Assembly: GCA_017654935.2 (NCBI GenBank)
Contig: CM065699.1
Span: 8,923,415-8,987,414, forward strand
DNA length: 64,000 nt
Source: Phymorhynchus buccinoides
Lineage: Eukaryota > Mollusca > Gastropoda > Neogastropoda > Raphitomidae
Direction: 5' to 3'
A model generated the notes under the pieces. It ran no database searches. It worked only from the letters and a program-made list of their open reading frames with translations, and was not told the DNA's origin. The translations under genes and the position numbers were made by a program. Of this stretch, positions 47,472-58,042 are shown piece after piece; the first letter of the stretch is position 1, and each line of letters opens with the position of its first letter.

Positions 47472-49385
47472 ATGGATACGTTAATAGCGGGCCTGCTGTT
47501 TGATGATATATTTGGGATAGGGCGTCCGCAACGTACAGCACCAGTTAGGCCTACAGATCCAGAGGTATTGCGTGAAATAGAACTGCAGAAGAATGAACTC
47601 CAGCGGGCCATGGACGAGTTTTTCACCCTGCAGTCAATGGAGAGCAAAAAAACCTTCATCAAAGAATTCAGCCGTTGCCATGATGCAAATTTCAAGCGTG
47701 AAATATTCCAAACAGCTCTCAAGAAATGCGTGGAGCTGGACTGCGACGACTGTTTTGTAGCCTTATGCGACAAGCAGTATAAAACTGGGCGTCATGATGG
47801 CATGACAGTTGAGATAAAGGAAGACTGCCTGTTCGCCTACACTTCCGCAATAAGTGGAAACAAGTTACATTTCATCATAAAACTTATCGAAGAAAAGTTT
47901 TGCGGGAAACCTAACATGAGCGAGCTGCTCCTTCTTGTGGATGTGATTGTGGAAAAGAAAGTCTGGGATTTACTGATGGAGGTGTTTCCAGTTCTGCGGC
48001 GCCTGCGTATGGACACCTATGTGGGTCACTTTGTGGCCAGATGTGTGAGTCATCTGCTCACTGACCTGTCCACTCGACCCCATATTTCTCTGGTTATGGA
48101 GCAGTGGTTCAGAGAATATGATCTGAACCTTGGTGAAATGGGGAAAATGATGCGTGAAGTGGAAAAGATATTCATCGAAGGGGAGCCGACGCCTGTTACC
48201 ATCAATGTTCTCAAGGAATGGTGTGTGAGCAATGGTCACTTTTGCCTGGCCTTTTTCCTGGCCATGTTCACCAGGGACTGGCCATTGGTGGACATTGTTA
48301 TCACCACACTGCCCACTCTCAACACAAAAAGCGTCTTAATCGGGAAAGCTGCTTTCATAGCGGCTGATGCAGGGGTTCATTCTTTAGGCGCTGAGCTGTT
48401 GAAACGCTATCCTCTGACGAGCAGAAATGTGGTCGGTTGTTGCAGTCCAGCCTGGAGAAGATCAGAATGCTCTGACACCGAAAGGCTGGGCCGGGCTTGT
48501 GAGGACCAGGGTCTACTAGACTGGGCCTGTGTGCTGCAGTGCTGTAACTGTGCTCGCGCTCAGGGCTTGTTGAGGCAGTGCCAGAATCCCCACGTGTTGA
48601 ACCACGTCTTAGTTCAAGCGGGTGAGCACAAGAACTGGGAGCTGGTACGGGAACTCCAAGCCAGGTGCACTGATCCACACAGTTTCCACCTTGCCCTGAA
48701 ACAAACGGTCAGCAACGGTCAGGTCAAGCTATCTGAACTTTTGATCAATCGCATTGACCCGAGCAAAGTTGGTGTTTCTGATGATTGGGGTATGGAATCC
48801 TTGCTGAATTTGGCTGGATACTGTGAGCCACTTCAAGTCAAGATTAACATGGTTAGTCTTTTGATTTCATCGGGCCTGTCCACTTTTCTAAGAGACTCAC
48901 CACCAGAAGATGATTGTGGTCTCCATGACTGTATGTACCGAACATATTGGGCCCTGGATTCGAAACACTTGCCCACTGTCAAACTGATGCTTGATTGCGG
49001 AGTTTATTCTCACAAAATGCTGCACAGATTCCGACAAAATAATGAGTTGCAACGCTTGGTTAAAGTTGATGATGATCTGGTTTGGAAGCCGGGCTACTAC
49101 TGCATGGTGGAGGCAGCTGCCACTCCTCCCAGATTGGAGTACCTGGCTCGTCTGGTGGCGTCACACTGCTTAGGATGTCAGCCAGGGCGCTCCCAGAGGA
49201 TTGACGCCCTGCTGGGTGTTCCTGGACCCGTCAAGGACAAACTGAACTTCAAGGACCTTCTTTCCGATTACAAAAAAGAACAAGAAGGCAATGGAGAGGG
49301 CATAGAAGAAGACAATCAAGAAAACCATCAAGAAGACAGAAAAGGAGACGATGGAGAAGACAATGAAGACTGGGGAAGACAATGA
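47472..49385 (+). CDS. 637-aa protein with ankyrin-like and SOCS-box-like C-terminus
   Basis: I do not recognise an orthologue. Starts at the first good ATG (CAATGG), MDTLIAGLLFDDIFGIG. Residues 30-480 are mostly helical with scattered Cys (CDDCF 91-95, CVLQCCNCAR 353-362) and no signal peptide or membrane span. 493-511 (YWALDSKHLPTVKLMLDCG) resembles an ankyrin-repeat helix pair. 553-597 (PRLEYLARLVASHCLG, RIDALLGVPGPVKDKLNF) fits a SOCS box: a Leu-rich BC-box helix, RID..L.VP, then the KDKL.F end. SOCS boxes recruit Elongin B/C and Cullin ubiquitin ligases, so a substrate-receptor role is inferred. 601-637 is a Glu/Asp/Asn/Gln-rich tail made by the first units of a minisatellite, which supplies the stop. 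Single coding exon. Confidence 0.75.
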   Translation: MDTLIAGLLFDDIFGIGRPQRTAPVRPTDPEVLREIELQKNELQRAMDEFFTLQSMESKKTFIKEFSRCHDANFKREIFQTALKKCVELDCDDCFVALCDKQYKTGRHDGMTVEIKEDCLFAYTSAISGNKLHFIIKLIEEKFCGKPNMSELLLLVDVIVEKKVWDLLMEVFPVLRRLRMDTYVGHFVARCVSHLLTDLSTRPHISLVMEQWFREYDLNLGEMGKMMREVEKIFIEGEPTPVTINVLKEWCVSNGHFCLAFFLAMFTRDWPLVDIVITTLPTLNTKSVLIGKAAFIAADAGVHSLGAELLKRYPLTSRNVVGCCSPAWRRSECSDTERLGRACEDQGLLDWACVLQCCNCARAQGLLRQCQNPHVLNHVLVQAGEHKNWELVRELQARCTDPHSFHLALKQTVSNGQVKLSELLINRIDPSKVGVSDDWGMESLLNLAGYCEPLQVKINMVSLLISSGLSTFLRDSPPEDDCGLHDCMYRTYWALDSKHLPTVKLMLDCGVYSHKMLHRFRQNNELQRLVKVDDDLVWKPGYYCMVEAAATPPRLEYLARLVASHCLGCQPGRSQRIDALLGVPGPVKDKLNFKDLLSDYKKEQEGNGEGIEEDNQENHQEDRKGDDGEDNEDWGRQ

Positions 49386-51480
49386 AGACTGGGGAAGACA
49401 ATGAAGAAGACTGGGGAAGACAATGAAGAAGACAGTGGAAGACAATGAAGACTGGGGAAGACAATGAAGACTGGGGAAGACAATGAAGAAGACTGGGGAA
49501 GACAATGAAGACTGGGGAAGACAATGAAGAAGACTGGGGAAGACAATGAAGACTGGGGAAGACAATGAAGAAGTCTGGGGAAGACAATGAAGAAGACTGG
49601 AGAAGACAATGAAGACAGTGGAAGACAATGAAGAAGACAGTGGAAGACAATGAAGAAGACAGTGGAAGACAATGAAGAAGTCTGGGGAAGACAATGAAGA
49701 AGACTGGAGAAGACAATGAAGAAGACTGGAGAAGACAATGAAGACAGTGGAAGACAATGAAGAAGACAGTGGAAGACAATGAAGAAGACAGTGGAAGACA
49801 ATGAAGAAGTCTGGGGAAGACAATGAAGAAGACTGGAGAAGACAATGAAGAAGACTGGAGAAGACTGGGGAAGACAATGAAGAAGACTGGGGAAGACAAT
49901 GAAGACTGGGGAAGACAATGAAGACTGGGGAAGACAATGAAGAAGACTGGGGAAGACAATGAAGAAGACTGGAGAAGACAATGAAGAAGACAGTGGAAGA
50001 CAATGAAGAAGACAGTGGAAGACAATGAAGAAGACTGGGGAAGACAATGAAGAAGACTGGAGAAGACAATGAAGAAGACTGGAGAAGACAATGAAGAAGA
50101 CTGGAGAAGACAATGAAGAAGACTGGAGAAGACAATGAAGAAGACAGTGGAAGACAATGAAGAAGACAGTGGAAGACAATGAAGAAGTCTGGGGAAGACA
50201 ATGAAGAAGACTGGAGAAGACAATGAAGAAGACTGGAGAAGACTGGGGAAGACAATGAAGAAGACTGGAGAAGACAATGAAGAAGACTGGAGAAGACAAT
50301 GAAGAAGACAGTGGAAGACAATGAAGAAGTCTGGGGAAGACAACGAAGAAGACTGGAGAAGACAATGAAGAAGACAATGAAGAAGACTGGAGAAGAAGAC
50401 TGGAGAAGAAGACTGGAGAAGACAATGAAGAAGACTGGGGAAGACAATGAAGAAGGCTGGAGAAGACAATGAAGAAGACTGGAGAAGACTGGAGAAGAAG
50501 ACTGGGGAAGACAATGAAGAAGACAGTGGAAGACAATGAAGAAGACAGTGGAAGACAATGAAGAAGTCTGGGGAAGACAATGAAGAAGACTGGAGAAGAC
50601 AATGAAGAAGACTGGAGAAGACTGGGGAAGACAATGAAGAAGACTGGGGAAGACAATGAAGACTGGGGAAGACAATGAAGAAGTCTGGGGAAGACAATGA
50701 AGAAGACTGGAGAAGACAATGAAGACAGTGGAAGACAATGAAGAAGACAGTGGAAGACAATGAAGAAGACAGTGGAAGACAATGAAGAAGTCTGGGGAAG
50801 ACAATGAAGAAGACTGGAGAAGACAATGAAGAAGACTGGAGAAGACAATGAAGAAGACAATGAAGAAGACTGGAGAAGACAATGAAGACAGTGGAAGACA
50901 ATGAAGAAGACAGTGGAAGACAATGAAGAAGACAGTGGAAGACAATGAAGAAGTCTGGGGAAGACAATGAAGAAGACTGGAGAAGACAATGAAGAAGACT
51001 GGAGAAGACTGGGGAAGACAATGAAGAAGACTGGAGAAGACAATGAAGAAGACTGGAGAAGACAATGAAGAAGACAGTGGAAGACAATGAAGAAGTCTGG
51101 GGAAGACAACGAAGAAGACTGGAGAAGACAATGAAGAAGACAATGAAGAAGACTGGAGAAGAAGACTGGAGAAGACAATGAAGAAGACTGGGGAAGACAA
51201 TGAAGAAGGCTGGAGAAGACAATGAAGAAGACTGGAGAAGACTGGAGAAGAAGACTGGGGAAGACAATGAAGAAGACTGGAGAAGACAATGAAGAAGACT
51301 GGGGAAGACAACGAAGAAGACAATGAAGAAGACTGGAGAAGAAGACTGGAGAAGAAGACTGGAGAAGACAATGAAGAAGACTGGGGAAGACAATGAAGAA
51401 GACTGGGGAAGACAATGAAGAAGACTGGAGAAGACAATGAAGAAGACAATGAAGAAGACTGGGGAAGACAATGAAGAAGA
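49264..51480. repeat. GAAGACAATGAAGAAGACTG minisatellite, ~2.2 kb
   Basis: About 100 units of 16-25 bp built from GAAGACAATGAAGAAGACTG, GGGAAGACAATGAAGACTGG and AGTGGAAGACAATGAAG variants, mostly 19 or 22 bp. Neither length is a multiple of three, so the plus frame rotates and meets TGA often, while the minus strand (CTTCATTGTCTTCC...) has no stop in any frame and shows three overlapping open frames of about 750 codons. These are artefacts. Larger blocks of several hundred bp are repeated (for example 50,300-50,640 resembles 51,090-51,280). Confidence 0.95.
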
Positions 51481-51616
51481 TTGTGAAGATCGTATGGGTC
51501 ATCTTTTGTGGAAGACTGATTCTCAAGCTATGGTGGCATTTGCAATGCTGCATGGAGTTGCAGCCAAGAGGCAATCTCTGGGTGGATGTCGACGATGCCA
51601 CATAATAGAAAACTGA
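51476..51616 (+). pseudogene. Possible orphaned C-terminus of the SOCS-box-like gene
   Basis: Directly after the minisatellite a 46-codon frame reads EEDCEDRMGHLLWKTDSQAM, VAFAMLHGVAAKRQS and LGGCRRCHIIEN, then TGA. Its composition is protein-like, and its acidic start continues the EDNEED tail. It is in a different frame from the 637-aa ORF, as expected if an originally short in-frame acidic repeat expanded by units of 19 or 22 bp. It could also be chance. Confidence 0.4.
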
Positions 51617-52530
51617 AAACTTGAAGACTAAACTATATATGATATATTATTATCAGAGGCTATACCTAGTATACTGTTAATGTTATATTATCATTGTCAT
51701 CATCATCTTCACAATCATCATCATCTGTTTTATTTTTCTTATAATTAATATTAGTATTGGTAGTGGTGGTGGTTTCTATTTTACTTATTCATTATTTATC
51801 TTCATCATTATCATTGTTGTTATAGCGACTGTCCACTTAACTGTTTCAATGCGCACGATTATCCACTTGTACACACACATATGCATGCGTCAGACATGAG
51901 ATTTTCAGAAAACCAAAAAGGAACAAAAAAAGAGGCGGGAGTCTGGGGGCCGGCACAGGCCCTTCGTGGGGTCCAGGGGTAAAGCCCTTGACGGCGGTCA
52001 GGGGGGGCAAAGCCACCTGAAGCTGAAGCATTTTTGCGCTTGAACCTGTAAAAATCAACCTCCGAGACAGCACAATTTATTAAACATTTAATCTCCTTGA
52101 TCCCACAACAAAATTTGAAATTATTATTGGCTCAGGGCTAGTGATTTTCTGAGACAGAGACACACATAGAGAAACAGGACAGACAGAATGAACCGATTAA
52201 ACACAAAATTTGAAAATATCTATTGAACTTTTCACCGTATTTTCGCTTCAACACAAAATTTAACCCTACCACACCCACAATTTTCTCAATGGGTTTACAC
52301 TGATCTCAAAAATGACCCCTGGGGCCATCAAAAAGGAGGAAATCCTCCAATTGGACGAAAAATCTCATCTCTGATAAATGCGCGCACACACGGTATGAAT
52401 GTGACAGAACACCAAACACTAGGTCACACAGAAACCCAGACATTTTATTCAAACAACACTTTTAAAAGGCTATTGGAAATGTCCATCTAGGTCAGTCACA
52501 CAGACAATAGTATGAAAGAGAGGGAAAAAC
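51617..52530. other. Non-coding stretch
   Basis: AT-rich sequence with ATC/TTC-type triplets and a G-rich segment around 51930-52020. No gene or clear element. It may include the 3' UTR of the preceding gene. Confidence 0.55.
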
Positions 52531-52833
52531 AGGGAACAAGAAAAAAGGGAGAAAAAAATGAAGGCGGAAGTGGTGGTGGGTTGCATGATGAGTGAGCAAG
52601 ATAGCGGAGAGCAGATGAATGATTGGGTGTGGTGTGAGATTCTCGGTTAATTGCAATTTTCCGTTTTTGCCTTTCTTACCAAACATAAAGCTGTATTTTA
52701 TTAACCTTTTTAGCTAATAACCTTTTTGGAATACTAACCCTATCCCTAACCCTAACCCCCCCACCCCCCTATAAGACGGGAAAACGCAATGAACCACGAC
52801 TGTGACAAATGGCGCCGTGTACTGAAGTACATA

Positions 52834-52871
<38 letters not shown>

Positions 52872-53140
52872 CCTATTAGATAATGGCCTAGGGTTAGTAT
52901 TCCAAAAAGGTTATTAGCTAAAAAGGTTAATAATATACAGCTTTATTTTTGTTAAGAAAGGCAAAAACGGGAAAATAATTAACCGAGAAATGCAGGGGGG
53001 TGGCACATCTTGCTTTACCTTTTTTTTTAATTAATATTTTTAATATATATGTCATCTTATTTTACACGGTGGAAGACAAGTTTCCATGTGCGTTGTACAA
53101 TGCCAGGGGACAATAAAGAAACTTATGACTTATGTTTTGT
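52530..53140. mobile_element. T1 foldback copy 4 nested in a second repeat
   Basis: 52555-52637 (GCATGATGAGTGAGCAAGAT, AGCGGAGAGCAGATGAATGA) and 53055-53140 (CGGTGGAAGACAAG, CAATAAAGAAACTTATGAC) match 12000-12240 of the pogo-like region, where they are contiguous. Between them (about 52640-53022) lies a T1 element lacking its left tip, with a poly-G run of over 30 bases (52838-52870) in place of the right TTAGGG arm end, and CCCTATCCCTAACCCTAACC in the left arm. Confidence 0.8.
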
Positions 53141-53858
53141 GTCACGTGTTGTAGTTTTTCATACAACTTATTCAAGACTAGGATTCAATGGCATTCTTGA
53201 GTTAAGATATTTTGCTTCAAAGAGAAATGATGGTGGCATTAAATCTCCATCCCAAACCCACAAATGTGATGGTGCATGGGAAAAACCTACATCAGTCGCT
53301 CAAAATGTTTTGAGCAAGAGCCAAAAATAGTCAACAACCCCTAAAATATCCATTTTCTAATTAGGGCATATTTATGTCTATTGTTATGTATTCTATCGGT
53401 ATCCACAACATGAAAGACAATTTTGAATGATTTCTTTGTTTATTTGACTGTTTTCTAAATCAAGTCAATAGAAACAAAGAGAAAATCTTCTATGCCCAAT
53501 TTCTGCAAATGAAGTATTTCGAATGCCAAACTTCAAATATAAAATAAAAACTAGACAAGATAACTCAGTTTGGTTTTCTGTGTATTAACAAGGAATCTTT
53601 GCTCCACCACACAAACTAAAAATCTCAATATATGTCAATATTCCATTATGTCCGTTTTCCCCATGCACTGTCACAAATATGTCCTGTTTTCATTTGTTTT
53701 TCAGTGCATGTTAGCAAGTGAAACTTTATCTCCTGTGCATGTCTTTTTCAGGGTTTTTTTTGCTTGTTAGCTTATTAAAGGTAGGCTTTGCCCTACATGA
53801 ACACGCATGGGACTTCCAGAAAAATGAGATGAGGGCGTGCATGTGTGCGTGTGCTTGT
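53141..53858. other. Non-coding stretch
   Basis: AT-rich, no recognisable gene or element. Short ORFs lack any domain feature. Confidence 0.55.
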
Positions 53859-53860
53859 GT

Positions 53861-54190
53861 CACTCAAAATGAACTTGACGACGAAAACCTATATGGGGTT
53901 GAATACAAGAGGAACGGAAGAGAGACAGACAGACAGACTGTCACTCAAAATGAACTTGACGACGAAACCTATATGGGGTTGAATACAAGAGGAATGGAAG
54001 AGAGACAGACAGACTGTCACTCAAAATGAACTTGACGACGAAACCTATATGGGGTTGAATACAAGAGGAATGGAGAGAGAGACAGACAGACTGTCACTCA
54101 AAATGAACTTGACGACGAAACCTATATGGGGTTGAATACAAGAGGAATGGAAGAGAGACAGACAGACAGACTGTCACTCAAAATGAAATC
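53861..54190 (+). repeat. Tandem array of 76-81-bp units
   Basis: CACTCAAAATGAACTTGACG starts units at 53861, 53942, 54018 and 54095, with a partial fifth at 54175. Units vary mainly in the number of CAGA tetramers at their ends. Confidence 0.9.
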
Positions 54191-54214
54191 AAAACAAAAC
54201 CTGTATGAGATTGA

Positions 54215-54440
54215 ATGCGTGGGGATAGCAGGGAGTCTTTTATACAAATAATTCCCCCATCTTCTGGAAGTTCTGTGCTTGTAATTTCCTCTAATCTGTC
54301 ACTCTTTGACTCTGCCTTTTCCTTTTGTTTTCTGTCATCTACTATCTTTCTGACTTATTGGCCCATTCTCCTGCCTTTAAAAAACAACCAGCTTCCAAAT
54401 AATGTTCTCTTTGAGCTCCTCCGAAATCGGAATGTGTCGG
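54215..54440 (-). repeat. Dispersed repeat R1, copy 6
   Basis: Inverse orientation: GTGGGGATAGCAGGGAGTC, CATCTTCTGGAAGTTCTGTG, TTTGACTCTGCCTTTTCC and CATTCTCCTGCCTTT. Its end TGAGCTCCTCCGAAATCGGA recurs at 55382. Confidence 0.8.
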
Positions 54441-55250
54441 CTGTATGGGATGCTTATTAATATAGTACCTCTTAAGGATAGATATCTTTATCTCAATGGC
54501 AGATAATCCGAAATCTATAAAAAAAAACTTTCACCATGGATACTGGTGGTAGATGGCTGTAACTGTAAACTATAATTATAAAATAAGGGTTATACTTTGG
54601 GATTAATAGTAGGAATACATTTTTTCTTCAAAAGGTACGAATTACAAGACCTGTTATGGAATTCGTACCACCAAGTTACTGATATCGTACCAGGGGGTTT
54701 ATAACACTAATTCAACTGTAGGATGCTCCTGACTTGGCTTTAACTATTAAAGACCATTCTTTCTTGTATATATATATATATATCTTATATATGTTCCAGT
54801 TAGTTTCTGTGACGTCAAAATAAACCGTATGTCATTTTCTCATTGAAAGTTTGAAGTCAATTAAAACAGGCTTTTAAATGCATTTTTGATGCTGCACCAT
54901 TCAAAAGACGTAGGAGGTACGATTTACATGACAGAGGTACGAATTGCATAACTATGGCTCAGTTATTTTTGCTTTGAATATTTTAATTGACAAAATGGAC
55001 AACACTGACCATAACACTTTAAAGATTTGTTGTGTGGCATTTAGAGTTATGTTTGTATTGGAGCATTGAATAACAAATGAAAAAGCATTACCGGCACCCA
55101 ACATAACACGGTTTTCCGCTTTGTTGCATTTTGGTTGTGATCAAATATTTCCCATTCATTGTCCAAACTTCACACACAATTACATGTATTAACCCTCAAT
55201 CTTCTACCGTTTGCTAGGAAACCAAGTGGTATGAATTGCATGACAGGTAC
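54441..55250. other. Non-coding stretch
   Basis: AT-rich, with a TATATA run at 54768-54792. Nothing supportable. Confidence 0.55.
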
Positions 55251-55261
55251 TGTATCAATAA

Positions 55262-55512
55262 GCCTCCCCATACGCAGCGGGGAGACCAGTGAAAACTGAA
55301 AACCGGATACATACGTACCTTACCCATTGTAGCCATATGGCCTGGGAACGCAGAAGAAGAAGATATTATTAATATTTCCCTTTGAGCTGCTCCGAAATCT
55401 CAATGTGTCAGCTGTACGCAGCCGGGAGACCAGTGAAAACTGAAAACCGGACACATACTACCTTACTCAGTGTGGCCGTATGGCCTGGGAATGCAGAAGA
55501 AGAAGAAGAAGA
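55262..55512 (+). repeat. Direct duplication of a ~85-bp segment
   Basis: CGGGGAGACCAGTGAAAACTG to TATGGCCTGGGAACGCAGAAG at 55276-55356 recurs as CCGGGAGACCAGTGAAAAC to TATGGCCTGGGAATGCAGAAG at 55422-55503, each ending in GAA repeats. Confidence 0.8.
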
Positions 55513-55622
55513 ATGCAAGAGAGGGATGGAAGACAGAAAGAGAGGGGGTGACAGACATATGCATAGATATAAAGAGAAAAGAAAAGAAAGAGCAAGGGAG
55601 AGACAGACACTCACTTGACTAA

Positions 55623-55866
55623 AGGCGGCGACAGACTATGTGGCTGCCTCATGTGACTCGATCAGGTCGTGACGATTCACCTCATTTGCATACCATCTAA
55701 CTCGATCAGTCGGGCCCAGTCAGGTGACAGGGCCGAATAGGGCGGGTTCTAAATTTCACTGATCGAGTCAGATGGCTTGTGACGTCTTCTGTGCGGGAAA
55801 CAAAATTTGATCTACGTCACGACGTGATTGCGTCATATGAGGCAGTCACATAGTCTGTCGCCGGCT
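55623..55866. mobile_element. 244-bp PIF/Harbinger-like MITE
   Basis: TAA (55620-55622), AGGCGGCGACAGACTATGTG ... and, inverted at the right end, AGCCGGCGACAGACTATGTG, TAA (55867-55869). Inverted repeats extend about 37 bp (GCTGCCTCATGTGAC against GTCATATGAGGCAGTC). Three-base TAA duplications are typical of PIF/Harbinger elements. Non-coding interior. Confidence 0.8.
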
Positions 55867-56074
55867 TAAGACAGACTGATAGACAGACAGAAACGGGTCA
55901 GATCAATTACACAGAGAGAGGGGAGGCAGAGTGAAAGACAAAGTAACAGAGAGAAACAAAAGAAGCTTGGCACGAAGAAGTCAACAACCAGACAATTGTC
56001 AGTTTCCAAGAAATTATGCATTTTGACTTTTTCCAAGGAATTAAACAGTTTTGTAAACAGACTTCACACGTGTG

Positions 56075-56308
56075 TTAAAGACCCACCAGATCATGTGTCA
56101 AAATCACGGGTTGCACATGTTTCTCTCATAGCTGGAAATAAATCTTGTTTTAACCAGGTCGCACTCCCATACAAATGCCCCCAAATTCAAACTGAAACAT
56201 CATTTTAAAGAGCAGCCTCAATTTGAAGTTGGGGACATCTGTATGTGGGTCACAGCTACCCAGAAAAAAAACAAGGGACTTAACCGTGGTACGTCAGTGT
56301 ATCTTTAA
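56075..56308. mobile_element. MITE with TTAA flanks, copy 2
   Basis: The inverse of the 12996-13224 element: TTAA, AGACCCACCAGATCATGTG, CCCATACAAATGCCCCCAAA, GAGCAGCCTCAATTTGAAG, GGGTCACAGCTACCC and TCAGTGTATCT, TTAA. Confidence 0.7.
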
Positions 56309-57059
56309 GCAAAATGTAACACAGAAACTAGAACCCAAAGTTCTTGTTCTGATGTCTACCTTTAGATTATTTCATTTAACTTGTGAGAGAAAAAAAAACC
56401 CACACATAAGCTACGATATCCCTTACAATTATGAGAAAGTTATAAAGATTCACGTTACTAGGAATACAAGGTTGTCATTTCAGTAACAAAGTAAAACTTG
56501 AAAAGCACTTGAACTATTGTTTTGTTCATTATGAAGCAGAACAACATCAATTAAATCATTTATTGCCCTTTTTAAAAACAATGCATAAAATTTTTTCGCT
56601 GCTGTCAGCAACACAAACAAACAACAGATAACAAGTATCAAATACTAAAAAATCTAACGCAGCAGCACAGAACCAAAGTCATACAAACAGGTTAATGATC
56701 GCAAATGCAGTGATCGTGCTAGGAATTTTGAAGACGAGTCCCATCAGCAACAATGCCCCCCAACAACCAGTATCAAAACCAGTCCCAGTGAAACAAAAAA
56801 CAGTGAAAACCACAATTTTAAAGCCTCTGTTAAAACAATTTATCAGTCCTAGCAAAATTTTATCAGTCCCTGGGTCATTTTTTTCTCTCAGTATTTTGGT
56901 TCTGCAATCAGTATTTTACTGATAATTACCAGTAAACACGATCAATCAAATGCATCTCTTTCTGTCCTTTTTCCTGCTAAGATCAGCACCAAGTACACAT
57001 TTTTACATTACATACAGAAAACAACATGTTGATCAAAGTTTTTTTGTGGGTTTTTTGGT
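56309..57059. other. Non-coding stretch
   Basis: No gene or repeat boundary recognised. Confidence 0.55.
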
Positions 57060-57390
57060 GGCAAATGTTAAGAAAAGTCCCCTCCTCTGCCCCTTCCATT
57101 CATTCCAGACGGCTTCAGGTTAGGGCTATGGTTAGGAATAGGGATAGGTTTAGGGTCAGCTTAGTCATCAACTTTTATTTTTTGTGTATTTGACACTAAA
57201 CTGACCCAAAACATAACCCTAACCCTATCCTGAAACCGTCTAATCCACACACACAAAATAAAATTTTAAAAATGGATGGTATGTTATGCGATTCACACTT
57301 AACTAACCCTAAACTTATCCCTAACCCTAACTGAAACTGTCTGAAATGAATGGAAGGGACAGAGGAGGGGGCCTTTCTTAACATTTTGCC
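57060..57390. mobile_element. Second foldback family with telomere-like arms (T3)
   Basis: 331 bp. Left arm GGCAAATGTTAAGAAAAGTC, CCCTCCTCTGCCCCTTCC and TTCATTCCAGACGG; right arm inverted GGCAAAATGTTAAGAAAGGC, CCCTCCTCTGTCCCTTCC and TTCATTTCAGACAG. Both arms end inward in GGTTAGGG / AACCCTAA-type repeats (57118-57160 and 57300-57330, with another set at 57215-57232). The outer arm is unrelated to T1. No clear target duplication. Confidence 0.8.
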
Positions 57391-57767
57391 TTTTTTTTAA
57401 TTTTTCATGCAGTACTTACATTCATGCATTTATTTATGCCTAAACATAGTTACACTCACAATGCATACACTCGTGCGCGCACGCACACATGCTTATAGTC
57501 AAAACAGACTATCTTCAGAATCTAATGATCCATTGACTTACGGAACTATTTTGCAAAAACTTATAAAAGACTGAACAAAATATAACACAGGGATTATCCT
57601 ATTTCTATTTTGTTCAGTCTTTTTTTTTTAATACAAGGGTTTTTTTCCGCAATAACTTCCATAATAAATCAACCAATGCACCATCTGAAGACAGTCCAAT
57701 TTGACTCCAAGGCCATTATTACACTTTTTGAATTGCCTTTTGTTTTTTACTCCACACACACACTAAC

Positions 57768-58036
57768 CAGGCATCAGAATTGTCAGAGGAACTGCTAATT
57801 TCAGAGGATTAAGAATTTCTGACAGAGGAATGGATTCTCTTGTCAGAGGTTTTCCTTTTTATTCAGTTATCTATTTCTGTTAGATAGCATTTTAATTAAA
57901 GCGATTTCTCAATGCATTCAGCCTTTTTGGTGATGTTGGGAACTCATTTCAGTGTTGTCCTTCTTCATTCTAGGGCCTTGATGGCCCTTTTACCGCAGTT
58001 TTCAGAGGATTGGATTTCAGACTATTCTGTTGCCTG
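57768..58036. mobile_element. TIR element T2, compact copy
   Basis: CAGGCATCAGAATTGTCAGAG at the left, TCAGACTATTCTGTTGCCTG at the right, flanked by exact ACTAAC (57762-57767 and 58037-58042). 269 bp. Contains GACAGAGGAATGGATTC and CTTGTCAGAGG but no tandem array. The sub-terminal GGCCTTGATGGCCCTTTTA matches 32620-32640 of the larger copy. Confidence 0.8.
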
Positions 58037-58042
58037 ACTAAC

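Noticed and set aside
49170..51601. Minus-strand ORFs of 740-759 codons, Ser/Leu/Phe-rich
   Set aside because: Produced by a minisatellite whose complement lacks stop trinucleotides in every phase; no domain, and they overlap a plausible plus-strand gene.
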